DNA of 64,000 nt from Ianthella basta. Lineage: Eukaryota > Porifera > Demospongiae > Verongiida > Ianthellidae. Below, piece after piece: positions 24,245 to 35,827 of the stretch (position 1 is its first letter; the number at the start of each line of letters is the position of its first letter). A program made the position numbers and the translations under genes. The stretch is from NCBI GenBank assembly GCA_964019415.1, contig OZ025870.1, forward strand, positions 4,335,408 through 4,399,407. The letters are read 5' to 3'. Under the pieces are notes generated by a model. The model was not told the DNA's origin and searched no databases. It saw nothing but the letters and a program-made list of their open reading frames with translations.

Positions 24245-25516
24245 ATGAGTACCAGAGCGACAACCAAGATGGAGGCTCTTCTTGAGGAGGTGATCCAGCA
24301 GAACGAAAAGATAGTCCAGCGAATGGACGAGCAGTCGGAGCAAATTAGCGAGCATCTGAGGATGCTGAGTCAGCAGCAGTCGGAACGAGTAGACGGTATC
24401 GCCCAGAAGCAAAAGGAGACTGAACAGGAAGTCAGTGCCATCGCAGGAGATTTGAGCTCCGTAAAGCTGACCGTTGAGGGTCGGCTGAGTGCAATGGAGA
24501 GCTCAGTATCAGGACTGACGAATCAGCTCCGCACCGAGGTCGGAGAAAGCCGCGAGTCACTGAAGCAGGAACTTCGCGTGGAACTACTACGGGAGCTTGG
24601 AGCTACACCCGGTCTTCGCCCTGCTGCGCGCCCCTTCACGCCTTCGGACCCGAATACAGAAGCAATTGGAGGGCAGACTAATCGGGTTGGGGACACCAGT
24701 GCAGCGGGCAGGACACCCCTCACCCCGAGTGTGGTACAACAGCGCCCTGCACCATTCGATGGGACGCTTGCTTGGGACGCCTACCATGCCCAATTTGAGT
24801 TGTTGGCAGAAATGAATAGGTGGGACCGCTCAGAGAAGGCCACTTATCTGGCCATCAGTCTAAAAGGGGCTGCAGCCACCGTATTGACAAACCTCCCTCC
24901 GGAGAAGCGCCATGACTATGCAGCCCTGACTACAGCACTGGACTCCCGATTTGGTGCGACACACCAGACTGAACTGAACAGGATGCGCCTCAAGTCCAGA
25001 ACCCGTCACAGAGATGAGACCTTGGCTGAGCTGGCAGAAGATGTTGAACGCCTTACACGCCTTGCATACCCAGGAGCAACCGAAGACATGATCCAGGTTC
25101 TTGCACAAGACCAATTCGTAGATGCTTTGGTGGAAGAGGACGTGAGGCTCCGTATTCGCCAGAACAAGCCAGTGACATTGCGTGACGCCTTGAGGATTGC
25201 TCTGGAACTAGAGTCTTATCAACTAGCCAGCAGGCAAAGAGTGAAATACGTGAGAGAAGCCCAGTCGCTGGAGGATGGATGCGCAGTGCAACAGCAGGTG
25301 TCCACAGCTACAGCCAGGGAAGACATCCTACAGCAACTGGTAGATGCTATTCGTGGTGATGCAAGCTCACTCCCATTCAGAAGGAAACCAGGCAGAGGAA
25401 ATGCCTTGACTTGCTGGGAGTGTGGGGAGAAAGGCCACCTTAGACGAGAGTGCCCTCGGCTGCAGAAGAAGCAACAGGGAGGGGATACAGTGTCCCGTCC
25501 GGGAAACGGGCAGTAG
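24245..25516 (+). CDS. Gag of the Ty3/gypsy element
   Basis: A 423-residue frame. The N-terminal 100 residues form a Gln/Glu-rich coiled coil. The middle is a capsid-like region (PFDGTLAWDAYHAQFELLAE; YLAISLKGAAATVL). A CCHC zinc knuckle (CWECGEKGHLRREC) lies near residue 395. The pol frame overlaps its end by 67 bases in the -1 phase; -1 frameshifting is a known way for this family to express Pol. Confidence 0.9.
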   Translation: MSTRATTKMEALLEEVIQQNEKIVQRMDEQSEQISEHLRMLSQQQSERVDGIAQKQKETEQEVSAIAGDLSSVKLTVEGRLSAMESSVSGLTNQLRTEVGESRESLKQELRVELLRELGATPGLRPAARPFTPSDPNTEAIGGQTNRVGDTSAAGRTPLTPSVVQQRPAPFDGTLAWDAYHAQFELLAEMNRWDRSEKATYLAISLKGAAATVLTNLPPEKRHDYAALTTALDSRFGATHQTELNRMRLKSRTRHRDETLAELAEDVERLTRLAYPGATEDMIQVLAQDQFVDALVEEDVRLRIRQNKPVTLRDALRIALELESYQLASRQRVKYVREAQSLEDGCAVQQQVSTATAREDILQQLVDAIRGDASSLPFRRKPGRGNALTCWECGEKGHLRRECPRLQKKQQGGDTVSRPGNGQ

Positions 25517-28102
25517 CCGGGCTTGCGGGGCAAAGCTCGGCTGGGACATCTACAGCCCCCATAGTAGAATTTGACATCTTCAAGACGGGATCTATTAACA
25601 GCGGAGGAGACAGCCTGACAGTTCCGGGAACCATCAATGGGAGACCCTGTGAGTTGACTGTTGATACTGGTAGTAACATCTCTATTGTCAGACCTGACAT
25701 ACTCAGAGGAATTAATCATAACCTGATACATCCTGTTAGCAGCTGTCTCAGAACCGTAACTGGGGAAAGAGCCCCTATCCATGGAAAGGGACTGTTACAC
25801 CTTGGCATTGGATCCCTTGTAGTCCAGCAGGAGCTCTGGGTTGCAGACATACATGACGAGTGTATCCTTGGACTTGACTTCCTGCAGTCAAATGGATGTC
25901 AGGTAAACCTTCGAGACCAAGCCCTGGTCATTGGTGATGAGGAGTTTCCCTTGAGGAAGCCATCAACCAGTCCACGACCAAACTGCTGCAGGGTTGTGTT
26001 GACAAAGAAAGTTTGTTTGGCCCCACTGGCAGAGGCAATTGTCCCTGTGGAAGTAGACCCAGTCCACACCGACTACAGAGTGGGGCTCCTGGAGCAGACC
26101 CAGCCATCACCCTTTGGGAGCCTACTGGTGGGGAGGACACTTGTTGACCTGGAAAAAGACAGGGTCCCTTTGAGAGTAATGAACCTCTCCCATCAGCCAC
26201 TAACTCTCAAGAAGGGGACCGAGGTGGCACATTGCAATCTGGTCAGTGCCATTATTGTTCCAGACGAGACCATTAGCTGTGAAGAACCTATGGAGAATGT
26301 TCGGAGAACCAGATCAGTGGAAATCTTACCCACCCACCTGAGGGACCTGTATAACCGCAGTATCCTAGGGCTGGAAGAAGCAAAGCACCCAGAAGTGCAC
26401 CAGCTCTTATGTTGTTATTCCGATGTCTTTTCCACAGGTCCAGAAGATATTGGGTGTACTGACCTGGTTAAGCACCACATCAATACTGGCCAAGCCGCAC
26501 CGGTGCGCCAACCACCCAGACGACTTCCCCTAGCGAAGAGAGAAGAAGCAGAGAAAGCTGTCCGAGAGATGAAAGAGCGAGATGTAATTGAGCCATCCAC
26601 AAGTCCCTGGTCATCACCTATTGTGCTCGTACAAAAGAAAGATGGAGGTATGAGGTTTTGTGTTGATTACCGCAAGTTGAATGATGTCACACACAAGGAC
26701 TCCTATCCATTGCCACGAATAGATGACACTCTCGAGGCCTTATCAGGAGCAAAGTGGTTTTCTGCACTTGATCTCAAGAGCGGTTATTGGCAAGTTCAAC
26801 TGGATGACAACTCCAAAGAAAAAACTGCCTTTTCAACTGGGAGTGGGCTATGGCAGTTCAAGGTTATGCCGTTTGGACTTTGCAATGCCCCGGCCACCTT
26901 TGAACGGTTGATGGAACAGGTTCTAGTTGGGCTACCCACATCCATAGCCCTCGTTTACCTGGATGACATCCTTGTACCTGGACGTACCTTTTCCCAGGAG
27001 CTTGCCAACCTGAGACAAGTGTTTGAACGGCTGAGGGAGGCTAAACTGAAGTTGTCACCAAAGAAGTGCACTCTTTTCCAGAAGGAAGTGAACTACTTGG
27101 GTCATGTAGTCAATGAAAAGGGCATCTCCCCAGACCCCTGCAAGGTTGAGGCAGTCAAGTCCTGGCCTAAGCCTACTACGGCTACCGAAGTGAAGAGCTT
27201 CCTGGGCCTTTGCTCCTACTACCGGCGATTCATCAGTTTCTTTGCCGACATTGCACACCCCCTACATCAGAGTGCCACAGTCTCTCCTTTTGAGTGGACA
27301 CAGGAAGCTGATGATGCCTTCAGCAAACTAAAGCAGATGCTGACAGAGTCCCCTATTCTTGCCTATCCGCAACTGGATGTTGAGTTTGTGCTTGACACCG
27401 ATGCAAGTAGCACTGGCATCGGTGCTGTTCTTTCACAGCAGGTTAATGGACAAGAGAGGGTGGTTGCTTATTTCAGTCGCGCCTTGAAAGCACCAGAACG
27501 CCACTATTGTGTGACCCGTAAAGAGCTATTGGCCATGGTGAAGGCAATCAGGCACTTTCATGCTTACCTGTATGGTAGGAAGTTTCGGCTTCGCACTGAT
27601 CATTCAGCTCTTCGTTGGTTGTTGAACTTCCGGCACCCAGAGGGCCAGACTGCCAGATGGATTGAGAGTCTCCAGCAGTATGATTTCTCAGTGGAGCACA
27701 GGCCCGGTGTTCAACATACCAATGCAGATGCACTCTCAAGACGGCCGTGCCTGAGAGATACTTGTAAGCACTGTGAACGATTGGAGTCACGAGAGTGGGG
27801 GAACAAGCCTCATGACCGTATAACTGGTCAAGATGTACCACAGGTAGCCACGCTTGCCTTGAGTGGACCAGAACCCACTGGAGGCAGGTCTTGGGAGAAT
27901 CTGAGAGAAGCCCAGCTGTGTGATCCAGAGATCAAGCCAGTGTTAGAATGGATGGAGAGAAGTAAGGACAAGCCTTCATGGGAGGAGACTGCATCCCACC
28001 CTCCAGCCACAAAAGTTTATTGTGCCCAGTGGGAGAGTTTGAAAATCTTCCATGGAGTGTTGTATCGACTCTGGGAGACACCGTCTGGAGATGCCACTGT
28101 CA
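25450..28102 (+). CDS. Pol of the Ty3/gypsy element, up to the assembly gap
   Basis: Domains in order: aspartic protease (LTVDTGSNISIV), reverse transcriptase (catalytic YLDD), RNase H (DTDASSTGIGAVLSQ) and the tether towards integrase. The frame runs into the N gap. The family context is Ty3/gypsy. Confidence 0.9.
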
Positions 28103-28302
28103 NNNNNNNNNNNNNNNNNNNNNNNNNNNNNNNNNNNNNNNNNNNNNNNNNNNNNNNNNNNNNNNNNNNNNNNNNNNNNNNNNNNNNNNNNNNNNNNNNN
28201 NNNNNNNNNNNNNNNNNNNNNNNNNNNNNNNNNNNNNNNNNNNNNNNNNNNNNNNNNNNNNNNNNNNNNNNNNNNNNNNNNNNNNNNNNNNNNNNNNNNN
28301 NN
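28103..28302. other. Assembly gap of 200 N
   Basis: A round-number run of N between two identical segments; see the corresponding finding. Confidence 0.99.
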
Positions 28303-31300
28303 TGATGAGGAGTTTCCCTTGAGGAAGCCATCAACCAGTCCACGACCAAACTGCTGCAGGGTTGTGTTGACAAAGAAAGTTTGTTTGGCCCCACTGGCAG
28401 AGGCAATTGTCCCTGTGGAAGTAGACCCAGTCCACACCGACTACAGAGTGGGGCTCCTGGAGCAGACCCAGCCATCACCCTTTGGGAGCCTACTGGTGGG
28501 GAGGACACTTGTTGACCTGGAAAAAGACAGGGTCCCTTTGAGAGTAATGAACCTCTCCCATCAGCCACTAACTCTCAAGAAGGGGACCGAGGTGGCACAT
28601 TGCAATCTGGTCAGTGCCATTATTGTTCCAGACGAGACCATTAGCTGTGAAGAACCTATGGAGAATGTTCGGAGAACCAGATCAGTGGAAATCTTACCCA
28701 CCCACCTGAGGGACCTGTATAACCGCAGTATCCTAGGGCTGGAAGAAGCAAAGCACCCAGAAGTGCACCAGCTCTTATGTTGTTATTCCGATGTCTTTTC
28801 CACAGGTCCAGAAGATATTGGGTGTACTGACCTGGTTAAGCACCACATCAATACTGGCCAAGCCGCACCGGTGCGCCAACCACCCAGACGACTTCCCCTA
28901 GCGAAGAGAGAAGAAGCAGAGAAAGCTGTCCGAGAGATGAAAGAGCGAGATGTAATTGAGCCATCCACAAGTCCCTGGTCATCACCTATTGTGCTCGTAC
29001 AAAAGAAAGATGGAGGTATGAGGTTTTGTGTTGATTACCGCAAGTTGAATGATGTCACACACAAGGACTCCTATCCATTGCCACGAATAGATGACACTCT
29101 CGAGGCCTTATCAGGAGCAAAGTGGTTTTCTGCACTTGATCTCAAGAGCGGTTATTGGCAAGTTCAACTGGATGACAACTCCAAAGAAAAAACTGCCTTT
29201 TCAACTGGGAGTGGGCTATGGCAGTTCAAGGTTATGCCGTTTGGACTTTGCAATGCCCCGGCCACCTTTGAACGGTTGATGGAACAGGTTCTAGTTGGGC
29301 TACCCACATCCATAGCCCTCGTTTACCTGGATGACATCCTTGTACCTGGACGTACCTTTTCCCAGGAGCTTGCCAACCTGAGACAAGTGTTTGAACGGCT
29401 GAGGGAGGCTAAACTGAAGTTGTCACCAAAGAAGTGCACTCTTTTCCAGAAGGAAGTGAACTACTTGGGTCATGTAGTCAATGAAAAGGGCATCTCCCCA
29501 GACCCCTGCAAGGTTGAGGCAGTCAAGTCCTGGCCTAAGCCTACTACGGCTACCGAAGTGAAGAGCTTCCTGGGCCTTTGCTCCTACTACCGGCGATTCA
29601 TCAGTTTCTTTGCCGACATTGCACACCCCCTACATCAGAGTGCCACAGTCTCTCCTTTTGAGTGGACACAGGAAGCTGATGATGCCTTCAGCAAACTAAA
29701 GCAGATGCTGACAGAGTCCCCTATTCTTGCCTATCCGCAACTGGATGTTGAGTTTGTGCTTGACACCGATGCAAGTAGCACTGGCATCGGTGCTGTTCTT
29801 TCACAGCAGGTTAATGGACAAGAGAGGGTGGTTGCTTATTTCAGTCGCGCCTTGAAAGCACCAGAACGCCACTATTGTGTGACCCGTAAAGAGCTATTGG
29901 CCATGGTGAAGGCAATCAGGCACTTTCATGCTTACCTGTATGGTAGGAAGTTTCGGCTTCGCACTGATCATTCAGCTCTTCGTTGGTTGTTGAACTTCCG
30001 GCACCCAGAGGGCCAGACTGCCAGATGGATTGAGAGTCTCCAGCAGTATGATTTCTCAGTGGAGCACAGGCCCGGTGTTCAACATACCAATGCAGATGCA
30101 CTCTCAAGACGGCCGTGCCTGAGAGATACTTGTAAGCACTGTGAACGATTGGAGTCACGAGAGTGGGGGAACAAGCCTCATGACCGTATAACTGGTCAAG
30201 ATGTACCACAGGTAGCCACGCTTGCCTTGAGTGGACCAGAACCCACTGGAGGCAGGTCTTGGGAGAATCTGAGAGAAGCCCAGCTGTGTGATCCAGAGAT
30301 CAAGCCAGTGTTAGAATGGATGGAGAGAAGTAAGGACAAGCCTTCATGGGAGGAGACTGCATCCCACCCTCCAGCCACAAAAGTTTATTGTGCCCAGTGG
30401 GAGAGTTTGAAAATCTTCCATGGAGTGTTGTATCGACTCTGGGAGACACCGTCTGGAGATGCCACTGTCAGGCAGCTGGTGCTCCCCAAGTCCCTGAGAA
30501 GGGAGGTTCTGCAGGAGTTGCACAATGCTCCAACTTCAGGACACTTGGGCATGGCTAAGACCCTCAGTCGTGTCAGGGAGAGATTCTATTGGCTCCAGTG
30601 TAGACGTGATGTCCAGGAGTGGTGTCTGTGTGCACAGAAGAGAGGACCTCAGAGAAAACCTAAAGCCCCGCTGAGGACATACAATGTGGGATCCCCTTTG
30701 GAGCGCATAGCCATCGATGTACTGGGCCCACTACCCCCTACAGAAGCAGGCAACAAGTATATCCTTGTCATTGCGGATTACTTCACCAAATGGGTGGAAG
30801 CCTATCCAATGGTCAATCAAGAAGCAGGGACCATAGCAGAACTACTGGTCCAGGAATTTATCAGCCGGTTTGGGATGCCGTTAATAATTCACACTGACCA
30901 GGGGCGAAATTTTGAGTCAGCTTTATTTGCTGAGATGTGCAAGTTACTAGACATCCAGAAGACCAGAACAACTCCCTACCATCCACAGTCAGATGGCATG
31001 GTTGAACGATTCAATAGGACCTTGGAAGCCTTACTTTCTAAGTTCGTTGATCACAACCAGAAGGACTGGGACGAGCACCTCCAGATTCTCCTAATGTCCT
31101 ACCGTTCAGCCGTCCATGAGAGTACTGGTTGCTCTCCAGCCAAGCTGATGATGGGGAGAGAACTGACTCTGCCAGTTGACTTGACATTTGGTAGACCTGA
31201 AGAAGAGGAGCCTCAGACAACTGTGGAGTACACCAATGCCCTGCACGAGCGACTTGAGAGGGTCCATGACTTTGCCAGAAACCATCTCAAGCTGGTGACG

Positions 31301-31693
31301 GACAGAATGCGGCAGAGGTACGACTCGTCACCGGAGTGTCACAGGCTGCAACCAGGTGACGCAGTCTGGCTCCACAACCCACAGCGGACTAAAGGCCTTT
31401 CCCCTAAGCTTCAACGCCCATGGCAGGGCCCTTTCACTGTCATTAAACGGATCAATGATGTAGTCTACAGGATCAAGCTCAGTCCAACTGCAAAGCCAAA
31501 AGTGGTTCACAGAAATAGACTGTGGAGCTATACTGGGGCTAGCCCTCCAACCTGGTTCCGGGCCCAGGAGCAAACAATTTCAGCGCCCTGCACCACTACT
31601 GATCCTCAGGCTGATTCGGTACCTAGGGACTCATCAAGCCAACCGAGAAGGAGCAGTCGGACCAGACGCCCTCCTGATCGTTATCACAGTTGA
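28303..31693 (+). CDS. Pol of the Ty3/gypsy element, after the assembly gap
   Basis: The first 2,168 bases (28303-30470) repeat 25935-28102 exactly as far as I can see. Beyond them lie integrase motifs (AIDVLGPLPP, HTDQGRNFES, ERFNRTLEALL) and a GPY/F-type C-terminal module (RPWQGPFTVIKRINDVVYRI), with a basic tail. Confidence 0.9.
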
Positions 31694-31733
31694 TTGAGGA
31701 ACCAAACCCAGTGTGAAGTTAAGGAGGGGAGAG

Positions 31734-32001
31734 TGTTGTGAAGGCATGTCTCCCAGAGGCTCCGATCACCTGCTGTCATGTAACAATGTGTCATGTAACA
31801 ATGTGTAGTGCCACTTTGTCTAGAACTTTCGACACATGCATCTATAAAAGATAGCCTCCTCCCTTTGTAACTGCTGCTGTTGTTGTTCAATAAAGCTCCC
31901 TGGTTCCCGTTACCAGTGTCCGTTCGCGTAGTGCCTGTCCCTTACCCTGTCCTCGCTGTCTGGACTTGTCCCATGTACCCCGTGCCCACGACAGCGGTAC
32001 A
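31734..32001 (+). repeat. 3' LTR of the Ty3/gypsy element
   Basis: Reads the same as the 5' LTR over 268 bp and is preceded by the purine tract at 31721-31733. Confidence 0.93.
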
Positions 32002-32107
32002 ATATTTACATACAATAACCATAATGTCAGGTGGCTATCTAAATGTGCCAATTTAAAGCATTATGCATGCATGCTTGTACATATAAGAGATTCCTGTGTA
32101 CACGTAC

Positions 32108-32662
32108 TTGAACAGTCAGCAACTGAAAATGAGACAATAACAGAAACGTTGACAAACTGCACCACAAAGCGGAACTAATTCCCTGCCTCCAACCTAATCT
32201 GCTTTGGAATGATGCACTCAAAGGTATTGGGAACAGTGGGATGAAGAGTAAGTTGTAAGTGATAGACGTCAGGACCAGCGTGGACTGTGAATGTCGGCAT
32301 GTCGACAGTGATGTCAGGATTGGGGTGACCAGACTCCAAGTCCAGCGGTTGTTCACTTTCTGAGTAGATACTGCGCAGCTTTCCTGCAATCTTTTGGTTT
32401 CCACCGTCTTCATGGGTCTCACGAGCTTCAGTCAGTCGGCTCACATTGCTATCAAACACTTCTGGTGGCCAATGAAACAGAACAGAATTGACAAAATACG
32501 TTCCTGCAGATGGGCTGTTGCACATCATAAGGTATGCATTAATGTCATGGAATTCCCTTTTCGTCAACAGTTTACGCTGATTCAATTGTGCTAACAATTT
32601 TGCATCCAGATGCAATCCTCACTCCAGAATACCATGAATCTTTCGTACTTTGCTGTACAAAG
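32108..32662 (-). CDS. Gene D exon 3: CARD 1 plus second beta-rich domain
   Basis: The CARD reads YSKVRKIHG…LDAKLLAQLNQRKLLTKREF then YFVNSVLFHWPPEVFDSNVS. It aligns with CARD 2 at 23680-23376 (shared: KIH, LLT, GxYFVNSVL, EVF, SNV, NQK). The C-terminal part (ITVDMPTFTVHAG…VPNTFECIIPKQIRLEAG) repeats the domain of exon 2. It is interrupted by TGA 32621-32619 and TAG 32177-32175. The donor is caa then gtacgtg. Confidence 0.6.
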
Positions 32663-32850
32663 CTGTATAATGCAAGTAGTGACCATATTTGATAGTCAAA
32701 GGCATGCAACACTATATACTTGCAATTGCAATACAAATGCACACATATAAACATGCACAGGATAGATATAAATATAATGCATTATTGAATTCTCCCTATG
32801 CATATATTCCTTCTGATGACCACAGCTATAGCTACTGTCTGCACACTTAC

Positions 32851-33042
32851 ATATATGCCTAGTAGCAGCAATGGAGACGTTTACAGATTGACTACCACAG
32901 TTCACCACAACTCTGTAATCTTTGCCAGCCTCAATAATCCCATCTGGAATGGTGCACTCAAAGGTATTGGGAATAGTAGTATGCTGGTCAGTGGGTTGCA
33001 AGTGATGTTCATCCTGACCATCATGGACTGTGACTGTCACAT
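32851..33042 (-). CDS. Gene D exon 2: beta-rich domain, copy 1
   Basis: 64 codons between gctgcag and gtaagtg, encoding VTVTVHDGQDEHHLQ…TIPNTFECTIPDGIIEAGKD then YRVVVNCGSQSVNVSIAAT. Alternating hydrophobics and an 'IPxGxxxAGxxYxV' turn suggest a beta-sandwich. The copy in exon 3 shows that it is a repeated module. Confidence 0.55.
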
Positions 33043-33759
33043 CTGCAGCTGAAAGAAGAGTGCACATTTCTGCACTACATGCAAACTGCACACACTGCAA
33101 TCAATCCATATATTTGAGTCAGCCTTTACCATTCTTTCCAAATTCCAAGAGTGGAGTTGACCTAGTAGCACTTGCAGCTGCTCCAAGGTATGTCTCTTGT
33201 TCGCTTTTCAAGGCCTGTTTGCGACCTTTGTTCATCATCTGTGTAAGAGGAGGTGGCCTACAACATTATAATTTTTGGTACTTTATCTATAGATGAATGG
33301 GCATTTTACGCTATTATACTGTCAATTTCAGAAGAGTTGGCAATATGGCAAATGGTGCGTATTTGTCAGTCACAAACTGTTAATAGCAAATGTCATATTG
33401 TCATGTGCAATGTCATATATTGTGACATCCACTGCATTATTATAGTCACATTCGCCCCTCAGAACAATTGCACTAAGGCAACACCATTATTTATGATGTC
33501 ACAACAAATGCTATCTAACCTCATCTGCCATTTGCCATTTGCTGAACTATTCTGAAATTGGTGTAAAGTGGAGCCGTGTCCTGTTGGATGGCAAATGCAG
33601 GTCATGTCCTGTTTTTTGGTGTGACATCATAATGTGTTGCCTTAGTGCGATTGTCCTGAGTGGCTAATCTGTCCGAGTAAAATAACGCAGTGGACATCAC
33701 AATATATGATGTTGCACATGACATTATGAGTCTTTATGACATTTGCTATTAACCACTTG

Positions 33760-34430
33760 TGATATATCAGACATCACGCTCATGATGTCTATTTAGTAAT
33801 GTACTTTTTTTTTCCATATATGATAAATTTCTAAAATTATAACATGAATAATAAAGTAATGGTCATGCTTCACTGTTGGCTAGTTAGCTAGTTAAAAAAG
33901 GAAGTCCTGACCAAGCAGCTGGCCAGTGGTCCCCAGCACTGATGCCGAGTTCCCTCTCTGAACAGCCACAGACAGCCTTTGGAAGAGGTAGGTGGTGGAC
34001 CTCTCATCTCCAGATGCTTGAGCTAACCGCTGACCCAACTCCTTCAGGAATGCCATGCCATGAAATGTACTCGATAAAAATGGCTACTCCTATCTTAATG
34101 TATTAGCGCACTTTAGCGAAAGTAGCCAAACGGCGGCAGAGAAGGACAATTGAAGAGCATGGATAGGCTTCTTTTAATGTAGTTAAGACAACAGTGCAGC
34201 CAAAGCTAGCCTGGAGTGCATGTAAGAGAAAAGCGTTGCAGGCTGCTGTTACTCTGGCTCATATGTTCTTTTCATATTCTCCTTCTTGTTCTTCCCACTG
34301 AAAATTTGTGCGCTCCTAGCGCACGACGCAGGGCACCTATGGTAACAAGTCATGTACGAGGGTGCACGTAGGGACGTTAAGGACTAGGATCTGAGTGCCG
34401 GCGGCAATCCAATAAGTACAGCACTGGAAC
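33760..34430. repeat. Dispersed repeat; diverged copy at 52.02-52.40 kb
   Basis: Blocks such as CATCACGCTCATGATGTCTA, agtagccaaacggcggcag, ggcttctt and cagcctggagt recur in order in 52028-52400. Between them the 33.9-34.06 kb part is unique to this copy and contains the small frame listed separately. Confidence 0.55.
33892..34056 (-). other. Short open frame, repeat-derived, unrecognised
   Basis: Minus-strand ATG at 34056 to TAA at 33894-33892, 54 codons: MAFLKELGQRLAQASGDERS then TTYLFQRLSVAVQRGNSASV. The amphipathic pattern looks like real coding sequence. Its position inside a dispersed repeat suggests that it comes from a mobile-element protein, but I cannot assign the family. Confidence 0.35.
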
Positions 34431-34661
34431 TGGTAGGGAATTTGTCTTCCTGTGTATTAAGATACCCCGATGCTGCCATTTTGTTGCGCTGGTAACATGG
34501 CAGCCAGTTCATCTAGTGGCATAACAGTGCTCAATGTTCTGCACAATCTTCATCTAAATTAATCCTTTAGCCCTGAATGACGCATATATGCGTCATTAGT
34601 CAGCACTGGTATTGATCTGATGTAGCTATATTTCTTTGGTTAATATGCAAAAACTGTACAA

Positions 34662-34996
34662 ACTAGTGTATAAAACTTTCTTTAGAATTAAAAGGGATTT
34701 AGGAATGGCCAGTAGAAAAAGCATAGAAACAAAAGCAGTAACTCAACATTGAGCTGACCAAATTTCTGTAAAGTTCGCTCTGCATTCCTAATTTCCTTGT
34801 AGCTATATGGGACTAGCTAGCTAAACATTGGGTCCATGCAGCTACAGTATATACAAGGAAATTAGGAATGCAGAGCGAACTTCACAGAAATGTGGTTTAT
34901 CACAATGTTGAATTACTGCTGCTTGTTTCTATGCTTTTTCTGTTGACCATTCCCAAATCTCTTTTAATTCTAAAGGAATTTTTTATACATTAGTTT
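34662..34996. mobile_element. Fold-back element, about 145-bp arms
   Basis: The left arm 34662-34805 and the right arm 34852-34996 are inverted copies of about 88% identity (for example TTTAGAATTAAAAG, AAAAAGCATAGAAAC, GTTCGCTCTGCATTCCTAAT), with a spacer of about 45 bp. A decayed relative is at 53470-53700. It has no coding capacity and would form a long hairpin RNA if transcribed. Confidence 0.8.
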
Positions 34997-35451
34997 ATTA
35001 TACAAGTTCATGCCATTTGGCCAACTCTTCTGAAATCGACTGCATAATAAGCTTTGCCTTCCCTCTTCCTACTGTGAGGAATGTTCATCCAGCTATGAAG
35101 TATCAAAAATCGTGAGAGTATGTGGAGTAAATTATCAGCCATACAAATGGTAGTTGAGGCTCCTTTCCATCCTTCATGCAGAGCCACACATAGTACACCT
35201 CTGCATGATCTCCAGCACCACACCTACCCAGCTAGTCATACACTGTGAATGGGTGAACCTATGGCCAAACATCGGCTGCTAAAGAAACCATGGGTGTGGA
35301 ATTAAGACATGGCGTAAATTAAAACCCTGCTCTATTGGAAGCCCAGCCTCCACAAATGTAGACCATTTCATAATGACACCACAGCATTATGCATCTTGAG
35401 GATATGACTGTGTATATAGAAGATCAAATCCTACCACATACTGTTACATGT

Positions 35452-35815
<364 letters not shown>

Positions 35816-35827
35816 TACACTGAATAG

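Larger units (their letters stand above)
23953..32001 (+). mobile_element. Ty3/gypsy LTR retrotransposon, apparently whole and young, with an assembly gap inside
   Basis: Two 268-bp LTRs (23953-24220 and 31734-32001) look identical. The flanks carry a 4-bp duplication ATAT (23949-23952 and 32002-32005). The parts in order are: 5' LTR; primer-binding site TGGTGTCAGAAGTGGGAT complementary to a leucine tRNA 3' end; gag; pol with protease, reverse transcriptase, RNase H and integrase; purine tract aaggaggggagag; 3' LTR. Within each LTR a TATAAAAG box and an AATAAA signal are visible. The open reading frames look unbroken apart from a 200-N gap (28103-28302), which lies between two identical copies of one internal segment. 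Identical LTRs imply recent insertion. It inserted antisense into an intron of gene D. Confidence 0.93.
23376..33238 (-). pseudogene. Gene D: two-CARD gene with beta-rich domains, interrupted by an LTR element
   Basis: Five exons with consistent phases: 33238-33130, 33042-32851, 32662-32108, 23931-23878 and 23680-23376 (stop TGA). The order is a short lead exon (MMNKGRKQALKSEQETY…), an unassigned beta-rich domain (DVTVTVHDG…IPNTFECTIPDGIIEAGKDY), CARD 1 plus a second copy of the beta-rich domain in one exon, a Ser/Gly linker and CARD 2. The beta-rich domain looks Ig-like, but I cannot name it. Exon 3 has two in-frame stops, TGA at 32621-32619 (start of CARD 1) and TAG at 32177-32175 (second beta-rich domain), so the gene is probably dead or mis-sequenced. 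The intron between exons 3 and 4 holds the Ty3/gypsy insertion, antisense to the gene. Whether the lead exon holds the true start is unknown. Confidence 0.6.

Noticed and set aside
35008-35223. 71-codon minus-strand frame near the fold-back element
   Set aside because: It overlaps the edge of a repeat and shows no coding pattern.
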